From Oscillospiraceae bacterium (lineage in GTDB: Bacteria > Bacillota > Clostridia > Oscillospirales > Acutalibacteraceae), in assembly GCA_902790325.1 (NCBI GenBank), contig CADARP010000001.1:124001-188000 (forward strand): a stretch of DNA of 64,000 nucleotides. Direction: 5' to 3'. Position 1 is the first letter of the stretch, and the number at the start of each line of letters is the position of its first letter. Shown here in pieces: positions 17,094 through 25,718 of this stretch. Position numbers and translations under genes: made by a program. Under the pieces are notes generated by a model. That model was not told where the DNA came from and made no database searches. It saw nothing but the letters and a program-made list of their open reading frames with translations.

Positions 17094-18356
17094 ATGTCAT
17101 ATCCGGAATATACGCATGAAAAAAGCCGCGCGCTGTTTGAGCGTGCAAAAAAAGTGATCCCGTCCGGTGTGTACGGTCATCTCGGCCCCGCCGAAGGTCT
17201 GTTCATTCCGGTCAGCAAGTGGCCGATGTTCTCCGAGCGTGCGGAAGGCACATACTTCTGGGATGTGGACGGCAACAAGTACATTGACTACATGTGCGCA
17301 TACGGCCCGAACGTCATGGGATACAACGATCCCGACGTCGACGCTGCCGCGCTCGCACAGCTCAAGAAGGGCAACTGCACATCTTCTCCCGGCAGCATCA
17401 TGGTCGATTGTGCCGAATTGCTGGTCGATACGGTTGCGTCCGCGGATTGGGTCTATTTTGCAAAGAACGGCAACGACACCACGCAGATCGCCGCAATGAC
17501 CGCCAGAGCATACACGCACCGCAAGAAGATCATCTTCTTCAAGGGTTACTATCACGGCATTTCTCCGTGGCAGGCCAAGAAGGACTACAACGGCGTCCTG
17601 CCCGAAGAAGTCTGGAACAATATCATTGTCCCGTGGGACGATATTCCCGCGCTGCAGAAGGCGATCGAAGAGAACAAGGGCGAGATCGCCGCGATCATCG
17701 CGCAGCCTTACGATCACGGCAACTTCCACGACAACGTGATCATGACCCGTTCGTTCTGGCAGAAAGTCAGAAAGATCTGCGACGATGAGGATATTCAGCT
17801 TATCATCGACGATGTGCGTGCCGGTTTCCGTTTGGATCTTGCCGGTTCCGACCATTATTTCGGCTTCAAGGCGGATATGATCTGCTTCTGCAAGGCGCTT
17901 GCAAACGGCTACAACATGTCTGCACTGTGCGGCCGCGACCATCTGAAGAACGCGATCAGCGGCATGAACGTCACGGGCAGCTACTGGCTGTCGTCCGTCC
18001 CGTTCGCGGCATGTATCGCCAACATCGAAAAGATGAAGAAGCTCAATACGCCGCAGTTGTTTGATACGCTCGGCACCAAGCTCATCAACGGACTGAAGGT
18101 CGCCGGCAAAGAGCATGGCTTCGATCTGGTCGCATCCGGTATGCCGTCGCTGTTCTATCTGCGTATTGCAAACGATGATTCCCTGTATCTGCATCAGGAA
18201 TGGATCGCGGAGTGCGTGTCCAGAGGCGTATTCTTTGCTTCGCATCACAATCATTTCATCAACGCTGCTCTGACAGATGAGGATATCAAGACGACGGTAG
18301 AGATCGCGGAAGACGCGTTCAAGGCGGTCAAGGCTAACCATCCGGAGCTTGCATAA
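17094..18356 (+). CDS. Class III PLP aminotransferase, glutamate-1-semialdehyde aminomutase-like
   Basis: A 420-residue PLP enzyme of fold type I. The Schiff-base lysine is Lys267 (FCKALANGY) and the cofactor Asp lies in IIDDVRAGFRLD (about 237-248). GTYFWDVDGNKYIDYMCAYGPNVMGY at about 52-77 is the usual N-terminal signature of this class. It is not a normal HemL: the SGTEA phosphate-binding motif is replaced by NGNDTT (125-130) and no heme genes are nearby. The partner transketolase subunits suggest that it aminates a keto product of carbon-carbon bond formation, or supplies an amino-aldehyde to it. Thirteen bases separate it from the previous gene. Confidence 0.8.
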   Translation: MSYPEYTHEKSRALFERAKKVIPSGVYGHLGPAEGLFIPVSKWPMFSERAEGTYFWDVDGNKYIDYMCAYGPNVMGYNDPDVDAAALAQLKKGNCTSSPGSIMVDCAELLVDTVASADWVYFAKNGNDTTQIAAMTARAYTHRKKIIFFKGYYHGISPWQAKKDYNGVLPEEVWNNIIVPWDDIPALQKAIEENKGEIAAIIAQPYDHGNFHDNVIMTRSFWQKVRKICDDEDIQLIIDDVRAGFRLDLAGSDHYFGFKADMICFCKALANGYNMSALCGRDHLKNAISGMNVTGSYWLSSVPFAACIANIEKMKKLNTPQLFDTLGTKLINGLKVAGKEHGFDLVASGMPSLFYLRIANDDSLYLHQEWIAECVSRGVFFASHHNHFINAALTDEDIKTTVEIAEDAFKAVKANHPELA

Positions 18357-18375
18357 AAGAAAGGGTGAATGAAAG

Positions 18376-19242
18376 ATGGCATTAACCAAGAGCGAATGGC
18401 TCGCGCTGGAGAAAAAGGCGAACGAGCTGCGCAATCTCTGCCTGGACACAACATACTGGGCAGGCAGCGGCCATATCGGCGGCGGTATGAGCGCAATGGA
18501 TATTTTTACGGTGCTGTACCACAAGTATCTGCACATCCGCAAGGATGAGCCGAATTGGCCGGACAGAGACCGCTTCATCCTCAGCAAAGGCCATGCCGGT
18601 ATCGCTTATGCGCCGGTGCTGTGCGACTACGGCTTCAACGACAAGGAGCAGCTCAAGACCTTTAACCACACCAACTCCAAGATGGGTATCCATCTGGATT
18701 CCAACAAGGTCGTCGGCGTGGACGCGTCCACCGGTTCTCTGGGACACGGTCTGCCGATTGCGGCAGGCACCGGCCTTGCGGCAAGAGTTTTAGGCAAGTC
18801 CTACAAAACATACTGCCTGATGGGCGACGGCGAACTGGACGAAGGTTCCAACTGGGAAGCCGCCATGACCATCAACCATTATAACCTGACCAACGTCATT
18901 TCCATCGTAGACCGCAACCATAAGATGATCGACGGCGATACCGAAGACGTCATGAAGCTCGAACCGCTTGCCGATAAATGGACTGCGTTCGGTCTGACGG
19001 TCAAGAAAGTGGATGGCCAGAACATCCGTGAGTTGTGCGAAGCGATCGATTACGCACTGACCGCGACAAATCCGGTTCTCATCCTTGCCGACACGGTCAA
19101 GGGCGCCGGCATCAAGATGATGGAGGGCAATCATAAATGGCACTACGGCGCCATCGACGAGAACCTCTACAAGCAGTGCAAGGCTGATCTCGAAGAGTAT
19201 TATCAGAAGCGTGTGGAACGCGTGGAAAGGGAGGCGAGATAA
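18376..19242 (+). CDS. Transketolase-like N-terminal subunit
   Basis: A 288-residue protein holding the diphosphate-binding half of a transketolase. GHIGGGMSAMDIFTVLY (about 32-48), ILSKGHAGIAYAPVL (68-82) and the thiamine diphosphate motif GDGELDEGSNWEAAM...NVISIVDRN (150-181) are all present. Split two-gene transketolases are common in Firmicutes and archaea, and also in specialised sugar pathways. It ends one base before the start of the C-terminal subunit. The aminotransferase 19 nt upstream and the SCP2-like genes on both sides suggest a specialised substrate and not the pentose phosphate cycle. Confidence 0.88.
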   Translation: MALTKSEWLALEKKANELRNLCLDTTYWAGSGHIGGGMSAMDIFTVLYHKYLHIRKDEPNWPDRDRFILSKGHAGIAYAPVLCDYGFNDKEQLKTFNHTNSKMGIHLDSNKVVGVDASTGSLGHGLPIAAGTGLAARVLGKSYKTYCLMGDGELDEGSNWEAAMTINHYNLTNVISIVDRNHKMIDGDTEDVMKLEPLADKWTAFGLTVKKVDGQNIRELCEAIDYALTATNPVLILADTVKGAGIKMMEGNHKWHYGAIDENLYKQCKADLEEYYQKRVERVEREAR

Positions 19243-20253
19243 ATGGCAGGCGGATTTGTTTACACAGCGGTAGAGTCTACCGCGATGTCTACTGCGGAGT
19301 ACTACGGCAACACTTTGGCTGAACTCGGCAGATCGCACCCGGATATCGTCGCTTTGACGGCCGATCTTGCCGGTTCGACGAAGATCGGTATTTTCCAGAA
19401 AGAATTTCCGGATCGCTTTTTCAACGTAGGTATTGCCGAGCAGAATATGTTCGGTATGGCAGCAGGTATGGCGAAGGCCGGACTGACGCCTTTCCTTTCG
19501 ACATTCTCTGTGTTTGCTTCCCTGCGCTGCGCGGATCAGCTGCACACGGATATCTGCTATCAGAACATCAACTGTAAGATCATTGCGACCCATGCAGGCA
19601 CGTCTTTCGGCCAGGCCGGCTCTACGCATCACGCGATCGTTGACCTTGCCGTGGTTCGCGCAATGCCGAACCTCGTCGTGATCACGCCGGCGGACGGTCT
19701 GGAAACGGCGAATGCCGTTCGCGCCGCTTACGCATACAAGGGTCCCGTCTACATTCGTATCAACAGAGGATTTGACCGCGTGCTGTATTCCGATCCCAAT
19801 TACGGTTTCGAGATCGGTAAGGCCGTGCAGCTGCACGACGGTAATGACGTGACGGTGATCGCGACCGGTTCGTGCGCGTTCCAGGCGCTGCAGGCTGCCA
19901 TGTTCCTGAAAAATGTTCACGGTATCAATGTGCGCGTGCTGAACATGCACACCATTAAGCCGATCGACAAGGATGCGATCCTCAAGGCAGCAGCCGAGAC
20001 CGGCAAGATCATCACGGCCGAAGACCACAACATTATCGGCGGCCTCGGTTCCGCGGTCGCGGAAGTGATTTCCGAAAGCGATATTCCCGTCAAGTTCAAG
20101 CGTCTCGGTATTCCGGATAAGTTTGCGCCGATCGGTCTGCATGAGGATATTATGTCCATTCTCGGCATCGACTCCAACGGCATCATCAACGCCGTGTTCA
20201 ACAGTCTCGGCATTCAGAAGGATGACGACGACAACTGGGACGACGAAGTATAA
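19243..20253 (+). CDS. Transketolase-like C-terminal subunit
   Basis: A 336-residue protein with the pyrimidine-binding and C-terminal domains of transketolase/DXS-like enzymes. The catalytic Glu66 lies in NVGIAEQNMFGMAAGMA, followed by FSVFASLRCADQL, GTSFGQAGSTHHAIVDLA (substrate-site His residues), and the C-terminal domain with VIATGS and TAEDHNIIGGLGSAVAEV. Together with the preceding gene it makes a complete enzyme. The ATG is immediately after the TAA of the N subunit, so production of the two is coupled. Confidence 0.88.
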   Translation: MAGGFVYTAVESTAMSTAEYYGNTLAELGRSHPDIVALTADLAGSTKIGIFQKEFPDRFFNVGIAEQNMFGMAAGMAKAGLTPFLSTFSVFASLRCADQLHTDICYQNINCKIIATHAGTSFGQAGSTHHAIVDLAVVRAMPNLVVITPADGLETANAVRAAYAYKGPVYIRINRGFDRVLYSDPNYGFEIGKAVQLHDGNDVTVIATGSCAFQALQAAMFLKNVHGINVRVLNMHTIKPIDKDAILKAAAETGKIITAEDHNIIGGLGSAVAEVISESDIPVKFKRLGIPDKFAPIGLHEDIMSILGIDSNGIINAVFNSLGIQKDDDDNWDDEV

Positions 20254-20270
20254 GAGGGGGAGTGACGAGT

Positions 20271-21077
20271 ATGCATAAGAAAGAAGACGTTTATTCCAGC
20301 ATTATTTTCTTCAACGCGGTTCTTCCGTTGATGAAAGTTATCGCCAACGATGTGCCGGAACTGAAGAAAAAGTTTAACGGCATGAATGCCGTGATCCAGG
20401 TCAGCGCACTCGATCCCGAATTCAAGGGCGGCAAGAGAAGCACCTGCTTCTGGATCAAGAACGGCGAATGGACGATCAAGCTCAATACCATTCATACCAA
20501 TCCCGACGTGGAGATCGGTTTTAAATCGATCGAGGCGATGAACGGTTTCTTCAAGGGTCAGATGAATCTGAAGACGCTCCCGCGCAAGATCAAGGGCGTC
20601 GGCAAGATGGACGTGTTGCTTGCGTTCGTTTCGGTGCTTCTGAAGATGTCGTCCCTGCTTTCCGCAACGGAACCGCCGAAGGATGAGGAATCCAAGAGAC
20701 TGATGGTCAAGTGCTTCTTCTATCTGCTGTCCACGGGCATCAGCCAGTTGAACAAGGCAGGTCACCCCGAAGTGCACAGCTGGGCGAAGAAGAGCCCCGA
20801 TCGCGTATACGGATGGGCAGTTGAAGGTTATCCGGAAGTGTCCGCATACATGCGCGTGAAGGAAGGCAAGACGAAAGCCGGCCGCGGCGAATACAAGAAC
20901 GCGATGACGTTCTTCACGCTGCGATTCAACAGTCTGGACAGCGCGCTCGGTATTCTGCTTGATACCGACGACATGCTCGAGGCAGTGAAGGCGGGTCGTT
21001 TGATCATGGACGGCGCACCGGAATTCGGTGCTCAGATCGGCGGCTTCATGCTTGAGGTCGGCGCCCTCGCAAAATAA
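20271..21077 (+). CDS. SCP2-like (sterol carrier fold) protein 2
   Basis: A 268-residue cytosolic protein. The order of segments resembles the first gene of the operon: a hydrophobic N-terminal helix, PDVEIGFKSIEAMNGFFKGQMN (about 81-102), a hydrophobic stretch MDVLLAFVSVLLKMSSLL (about 115-132), and a C-terminal half ending MLEAVKAGRLIMDGAPEFGAQIGGFML. These match the F.S.E..NG..DG and ..GDGTITMKGMISML blocks of protein 1. I read them as distant paralogues. ATG 20271 is used because GGGGGAG at 20255-20261 overlaps the alternative GTG at 20262. A strong terminator follows. Confidence 0.6.
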   Translation: MHKKEDVYSSIIFFNAVLPLMKVIANDVPELKKKFNGMNAVIQVSALDPEFKGGKRSTCFWIKNGEWTIKLNTIHTNPDVEIGFKSIEAMNGFFKGQMNLKTLPRKIKGVGKMDVLLAFVSVLLKMSSLLSATEPPKDEESKRLMVKCFFYLLSTGISQLNKAGHPEVHSWAKKSPDRVYGWAVEGYPEVSAYMRVKEGKTKAGRGEYKNAMTFFTLRFNSLDSALGILLDTDDMLEAVKAGRLIMDGAPEFGAQIGGFMLEVGALAK

Positions 21078-21088
21078 TCATTTTTTAT

Positions 21089-21130
21089 CCGGAGCCGCGG
21101 CAGTTATGTCGTGGCTCTGGAAGTTGTTTT
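21089..21130 (+). terminator. Rho-independent terminator of the SCP2/transketolase operon
   Basis: An eleven-pair stem CCGGAGCCGCG / CGTGGCTCTGG (two G-T pairs) followed by AAGTTGTTTT. Confidence 0.7.
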
Positions 21131-21143
21131 ATAGGAGTAATAC

Positions 21144-22403
21144 ATGAAATTAAACGATTTGGACCTGAATCCGGTCGCAAAGATTCGGGAAAGTACAAAT
21201 TTTACCGTGCGCGAGATCCGGAAGGTCTGCAAAACAATCGGACCGCGGGCAGCCGGATCCGAAAGCGAGGATAAAGCGCAGGACTATATCCTGGAAAACT
21301 GCGCTAAGTTCGCGGATTCCGCCGAGAAGGAAACGTTCAAGCTTGCGCCGCGCGCTTTCATGGCATGGCCGTGGCTGGGCGCAACGGTCGAGATCATTGC
21401 GATTTTGCTTTATATTGCATCCGCGTTCGTGCCGCAGCCGATGCCGCGGTACTTTCAGATCGGCGCTCTCGCTTTGACGGGAATCATTCTGGTTTTGATT
21501 GCGCTTGAGTTTCTGTTTTATAAGCAGGTTTTCGATCCGTTCTTCAAAAAAGCACAGTCAAGCAATGTCCTTCTGACCAAAAAACCGACAGGCGAAGTCA
21601 AGCGCAGGATCATTTTCAGCGGACACATCGACTCCGCTTACGAATGGCGTTTCACACACTGGGGCGGCTATAAACTGCTGCGTGCGGCGATCTATTCAGC
21701 GCTCGGCTGTCTGGTCGTGTGTCTTGTTCTGGACATCCTGACGATTGCGGTCGATTTCTCCGACGGCGTGCTGTTCGGGTTCCGGATTGCGGAGGGCGTT
21801 TGTATTGTCGGCCTTTGCGTCGGATTTGTGTTTGACAACCCGAAACTTGTTGTGGAGGGCGCTAATGACGATCTGACCGGCGTGTTCTCGTCGATTGCCG
21901 TGCTGCAGTTCTTGACGACCAACAACATCTCTTTCGAGAATACCGAAGTCATTGCCGTTTCCATGGGTTCGGAGGAATCCGGCCTTCGCGGTGCAAAGGC
22001 GCTCGCCAAAGCACATAAGTTTGACGACGTTGAAACGGTGTTCGTTGCGTCCGACACGGTGCGGGATATGGAATTCATGGGCGTGTACAACAAGGATATG
22101 AGCGGAACGGTGAAGCTCGATAAAAACGCGGTTCAATTGATGCTGGATGCAGCGCACGACGCGGGTCTTGAACTGCCGAAAATGACCGTGGAACTGGGTG
22201 CGACCGATGCCGCTGCCATGATGCAGGGCGGTATTCCTTCCGTTGCATTCTGCGCGATGGATCATTCGCCTGCGCAGTACTACCATACCCGAACCGATAC
22301 GGCCGATAATCTGAACATACAGACGATCGAAAAAGGGATCGAGGTTTTGATCCGGACAGCGCTTCTGTTTGATGAGCGCGGCTTGTCTTCCGGCAATGCG
22401 TAA
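21144..22403 (+). CDS. Membrane-anchored M28 family zinc peptidase
   Basis: A 419-residue aminopeptidase-type metallohydrolase with membrane segments inside the chain. M28 metal ligands are His161 and Asp163 (FSGHIDSAY), GANDDLTG (about 239-246), the catalytic pair Glu277-Glu278 (GSEESGLRGA), an Asp in ASDTVRD near 300, and a His in YYHTRTDTADN near 387. Four hydrophobic stretches (about 70-96, 103-126, 178-203, 211-230) interrupt the fold. They probably anchor the catalytic domain to the membrane; which side it faces is not clear. The start follows TAGGAG. Confidence 0.8.
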   Translation: MKLNDLDLNPVAKIRESTNFTVREIRKVCKTIGPRAAGSESEDKAQDYILENCAKFADSAEKETFKLAPRAFMAWPWLGATVEIIAILLYIASAFVPQPMPRYFQIGALALTGIILVLIALEFLFYKQVFDPFFKKAQSSNVLLTKKPTGEVKRRIIFSGHIDSAYEWRFTHWGGYKLLRAAIYSALGCLVVCLVLDILTIAVDFSDGVLFGFRIAEGVCIVGLCVGFVFDNPKLVVEGANDDLTGVFSSIAVLQFLTTNNISFENTEVIAVSMGSEESGLRGAKALAKAHKFDDVETVFVASDTVRDMEFMGVYNKDMSGTVKLDKNAVQLMLDAAHDAGLELPKMTVELGATDAAAMMQGGIPSVAFCAMDHSPAQYYHTRTDTADNLNIQTIEKGIEVLIRTALLFDERGLSSGNA

Positions 22404-22421
22404 GTACAATGATTTCCGGTC

Positions 22422-22443
22422 TGCCGCTTCTTCGGAGGCGGCA
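22422..22443 (+). other. Stable hairpin with a cUUCGg tetraloop
   Basis: TGCCGCTTC - TTCG - GAGGCGGCA forms nine pairs closed by a UUCG tetraloop. No T-run follows, so it could be a 3' end stabiliser for the M28 gene or a weak terminator. Confidence 0.4.
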
Positions 22444-22507
22444 ATGTCCGGGCGGAAACACTGCGGCTTTGACAGCATCATCTTGACGAATGAGCGGAGA
22501 TAGATCC

Positions 22508-23623
22508 ATGATACAGTTTGTGATCCCTTGTTTATTGGGACTTGAAGGTCCGATTGCCGAGGAACTGCGCGATATGCAGGCGCAGGACGTTCGCGCCGAA
22601 AACGGACGCGTGCTGTTTTCGGGCGGCGAAGAATTACTCGCACGGGCGAATATCTGTTCCCGCTTTGCCGAGCGAATCCAGATATTGGTCGGGTCATTCC
22701 CGGCGCACACGTTTGAGGAGCTGTTTCAGGGAACGAAGGCGCTGCCCTGGGAAGAATGGATTCCGAAGGAGGACGCCTTTCCGGTAAAAGGATATTCGAT
22801 CAATTCCACACTGTTTTCCGTGAGCGACTGTCAGGCGATCATCAAAAAGGCAGTGGTCGAACGGTTGAAAAGCCGATATAAGCTCGAATGGTTTCCGGAG
22901 ACCGGTCCGGTACATCAGATTCAGTTTTCCATCATGAAAGATCAGGTCAGTCTGCTGATCGATACGTCGGGCTACGGACTGCACAAGCGCGGTTACCGGC
23001 TGCAGGCTGCCGGCGCGCCGCTCAAAGAGACGTTGGCCGCAGCGCTTTGCTGTGTATCGCGTCTGCGTCCGTATCACACGCTGTATGATCCTATGTGCGG
23101 CTCCGGTACAATTGCGATCGAAGGCGCCTTGATGGCGATGCAGATTGCGCCGGGACGAAACCGCCATTTTTCTGCGGAACGGTGGGAGAATCTCGATCCG
23201 TCCGTGTGGAATCGGGAGCGGGAGCGTGCACGTGATCTGGAAAAACGCGAATGTGATTTCTTCTGTTATGCATCGGATATCGACGCGGATGTACTGGAAC
23301 TTGCGCGCGCCAATGCCGAACGCGCGGGCGTGGCGGATGTGATTCGGTTTTATCAAGCGGATGTGCGTGCATTCCGTCCGCAGACGGAGCGCGGAACATT
23401 GATCTGCAATCCGCCGTACGGCGAACGGCTGCTGGACATATCCGAGGCGGAACAGTTGTATCGCGAAATGGGACGTGTGTTTGTGCCTCGCCGCGGCTGG
23501 TCGTACAGCATTATCAGCCCGTCCGAAACATTTGAAAAATCCTTCGGCCGCAAGGCGGACAAACGCCGTAAACTCTACAACGGTATGATCAAATGCGATT
23601 TGTATATGTACTTTAAGGGGTAA
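22508..23623 (+). CDS. RlmL/YpsC-type THUMP class I RNA methyltransferase
   Basis: A 371-residue predicted rRNA guanine-N2 methyltransferase. The N-terminal 165 or so residues are the ferredoxin-like plus THUMP region. The SAM-binding motif is DPMCGSGTIAIEGAL (194-208), and the catalytic NPPYGERL is near residue 300, the signature of N6-A or N2-G methylases. The start at 22508 follows GGAGAT; the ATG at 22490 has no site. Length is that of the single-domain RlmL homologues of Firmicutes, not the fused RlmKL. The kinase-like gene begins 11 nt downstream. Confidence 0.88.
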   Translation: MIQFVIPCLLGLEGPIAEELRDMQAQDVRAENGRVLFSGGEELLARANICSRFAERIQILVGSFPAHTFEELFQGTKALPWEEWIPKEDAFPVKGYSINSTLFSVSDCQAIIKKAVVERLKSRYKLEWFPETGPVHQIQFSIMKDQVSLLIDTSGYGLHKRGYRLQAAGAPLKETLAAALCCVSRLRPYHTLYDPMCGSGTIAIEGALMAMQIAPGRNRHFSAERWENLDPSVWNRERERARDLEKRECDFFCYASDIDADVLELARANAERAGVADVIRFYQADVRAFRPQTERGTLICNPPYGERLLDISEAEQLYREMGRVFVPRRGWSYSIISPSETFEKSFGRKADKRRKLYNGMIKCDLYMYFKG

Positions 23624-23634
23624 GGTGAAACAAT

Positions 23635-24591
23635 ATGAAACACGTATTTGTAGTGAATCCGACCGCCGGAAAAAAGGGAAGAGACGCACAAAAAATCATT
23701 CCCGAAATCCACGCATACTGCAAAAAGAACAAGATCGATTACGAACTGTATTGTACCAAATCCGGCGGAGACGGACTGCGCTTCGTCCGTGAACGTGCCG
23801 CAAGCGGCGAGGAGCTGCGGTTTTATGCATGCGGCGGCGACGGCACCCTGTTTGAGGTCGTCAACGGTGCTTTCGGCGCGCCGAATGTCGAGATCGCTGC
23901 GCTGCCGCTCGGTTCCGGCAACGACTTTATCCGTCTGTTCGGAACCAAGGAGCAGCTCGCAAATGTCGATGCGCAAGTGAACGGTACGGCGATCGCGCTC
24001 GATCTGATCAAATGCGGCGATAAATATGCGATCAACGAGTGTTCGATGGGTATGGACGCGGAGGTTTGCAAGAAGCAGTCGGATTTCAAAAAGCTGCCGC
24101 TGGTCAACGGCGAGATGGCGTACACGGTTTCCGCGCTCTGGGCATTGATGAAAAAGGTGGAGAATACCTTTACGATCTCCGTGGACGACGGTCCGGCGAA
24201 AACGGAAAAGGTTATCTTTTGTTTTGTCGGCAATTCCCGCTGGTACGGCGGCGGATATATGGGCGGTCCGCTTGCAATGCCAAACGACGGATTGCTTGAT
24301 ATTGTTGTGGTGCGCAAAGAAGTCAGCCGTCTCGGCCTGTTGAAGCTGCTCGGCGCATATAAGCGCGGCCAGCATCTTGCTTGGGACTTTACGAATTTTA
24401 TACGCGGAAAAAAAATCACTGTTCATGCGAAAGACCCCGCGGTCGTCAATGTGGACGGCGAGTGCGAAGTCGTGACGGACTGCACAATGGAACTGCTGCC
24501 GTCGGCAATCCGTTTTGTGGTTCCGGCGAATTCTACGTTTTTCAAAGATGTGGAAAGCGGAAGAATCAGCGCAGACAGACCGATTTCATAA
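23635..24591 (+). CDS. YegS/DagK-type lipid kinase
   Basis: A 318-residue member of the diacylglycerol kinase catalytic family, which phosphorylates diacylglycerol or related lipids for recycling into phospholipid. NPTAGKKG (8-15), the nucleotide-binding GGDGTLFEVVNG (67-78), LPLGSGNDF near 97 and the C-terminal GGYMGGPLAMPNDGLLDIVVV with VNVDGE are family hallmarks. It lacks a membrane segment, so a peripheral protein is expected. It ends with a strong convergent terminator. Confidence 0.9.
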   Translation: MKHVFVVNPTAGKKGRDAQKIIPEIHAYCKKNKIDYELYCTKSGGDGLRFVRERAASGEELRFYACGGDGTLFEVVNGAFGAPNVEIAALPLGSGNDFIRLFGTKEQLANVDAQVNGTAIALDLIKCGDKYAINECSMGMDAEVCKKQSDFKKLPLVNGEMAYTVSALWALMKKVENTFTISVDDGPAKTEKVIFCFVGNSRWYGGGYMGGPLAMPNDGLLDIVVVRKEVSRLGLLKLLGAYKRGQHLAWDFTNFIRGKKITVHAKDPAVVNVDGECEVVTDCTMELLPSAIRFVVPANSTFFKDVESGRISADRPIS

Positions 24592-24607
24592 TCCTCACAG
24601 TAAAACA

Positions 24608-24633
24608 GGGCTGCCGGAAAGGCAGCCCGTTTT
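24608..24633. terminator. Rho-independent terminator between convergent genes
   Basis: GGGCTGCC - GGAAA - GGCAGCCC, then GTTTTGTT on the plus strand. It serves the lipid kinase gene and abuts the stop of the convergent aldo/keto reductase. Confidence 0.9.
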
Positions 24634-24634
24634 G

Positions 24635-25537
24635 TTATGTGTTCTGTATTCGCAGCAGGATATCCGGAGGGATATCCATCTGTAACGTCTGCATGTTGTC
24701 GAACAGATGCTGCTTGGATGTGGTTCCGATCACCGCGCTTGCAATACAGGGGTTGTCAAGCACATACCGCAGTGCAATCTGTGCGCCGGTCATGCCCTCG
24801 ACGTGGTCGATAAAGCGGTAACGGCGGCCTTCGCGCATTTGCCTGCGGAAATGTGCCGCGGCACGCGCAAGATACCACAGATCCTTTTTGTTGTGCGGAT
24901 GATAAATGCGTTCGGAGTACAGCGCTTCGGCGAGCGGCGCGCCCGCAATCACGCCGATCCCTTGTCTGTTCAGTGCCTCGATAAGCGGTTCCAGTGCGCG
25001 GTTTAAGATATTATACCGCAGAAACACATAGTCAAACCAATCATGGCGGCTGATCTCTTCGATGAGTTCGGCACTGTTGCTTGTCGATGCGCCGACAAAT
25101 CGGACAAGTCCTTCTTTTTTGAGCGCTCGCAGCGTTTCAAATGTTTCATCGTTAAAGTCGCTTGAGCGTGTACCGTGGATCGACAATAGGTCGACATATT
25201 CTATGCCCATTCGCTGCAGACTGAGTTGTACGCTTTCGCGTATCCATGCGGGGGAGACGTCATGAATCGGCTTTCCGTTCAAGATCCGTGTGCCGAATTT
25301 TGTGGAGATCACAATTTTGTCGCGCGGTACGGAACCTGTCTTAAGCGCCTTTCCGATCCGTTCTTCCGCGAGACCGTAGCTGTGACCGGTATCAAAGTAT
25401 GTAATGCCCAGATCATAAGCGGTTTCAAACAGTCCGATCGCTTCCGCATCCGAAATAAGACGGTTGCCCCAGATGCTTGCGCACCCGAATCCGATCGGCG
25501 AGAGGGAGACGCCCGTTTTGCCGAGAACACGCTGCAT
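24635..25537 (-). CDS. Aldo/keto reductase
   Basis: A 300-residue NADPH-type oxidoreductase with the TIM-barrel AKR tetrad: Asp49 (YFDTGHSYG), Tyr54, Lys80 (STKFG) and His121 (LLSIHG). The C-terminal cofactor block ASAVIGTTSKQHL is present. The sequence resembles the galactose dehydrogenase/YdbC-like group, but the substrate cannot be named. The ATG at 25537 follows AAAGGAGGG; the longer frame begins upstream of the promoter. Single-gene unit. Confidence 0.88.
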   Translation of the reverse strand: MQRVLGKTGVSLSPIGFGCASIWGNRLISDAEAIGLFETAYDLGITYFDTGHSYGLAEERIGKALKTGSVPRDKIVISTKFGTRILNGKPIHDVSPAWIRESVQLSLQRMGIEYVDLLSIHGTRSSDFNDETFETLRALKKEGLVRFVGASTSNSAELIEEISRHDWFDYVFLRYNILNRALEPLIEALNRQGIGVIAGAPLAEALYSERIYHPHNKKDLWYLARAAAHFRRQMREGRRYRFIDHVEGMTGAQIALRYVLDNPCIASAVIGTTSKQHLFDNMQTLQMDIPPDILLRIQNT

Positions 25538-25561
25538 TTCTATCCCTCCTTTTTCTTTCAT

Positions 25562-25590
25562 CATCATACCATGTCGGACGGCGTTTTGCA
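25562..25590 (-). promoter_or_regulatory. Promoter of the aldo/keto reductase gene
   Basis: On the minus strand TTGCAA (25590-25585), 17-bp spacer, TATGAT (25567-25562). The leader is only about 20 nt. The rest of 25591-25682 shows nothing I can name. Confidence 0.65.
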
Positions 25591-25682
25591 AGTGAGGTTT
25601 TCCTATAATTGCGGAGCGCCGGAATTGAAGGAAAACTCGTCTGTACAAAGTCTGTATAGCAGCTTCCCTTTGTGCTGTCTAT

Positions 25683-25712
25683 AACGAAAAAGCGGTGACC
25701 GCAGTCACCGCT
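25683..25712 (-). terminator. Rho-independent terminator of the GtrA-like gene
   Basis: A perfect nine-pair stem AGCGGTGAC / GTCACCGCT with a four-base loop, followed on the minus strand by TTTTTCG. Confidence 0.85.
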
Positions 25713-25718
25713 CATTGT

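Noticed and set aside
17094..18356. Annotation as HemL of heme biosynthesis
   Set aside because: The phosphate-binding motif is atypical and the operon lacks heme genes.
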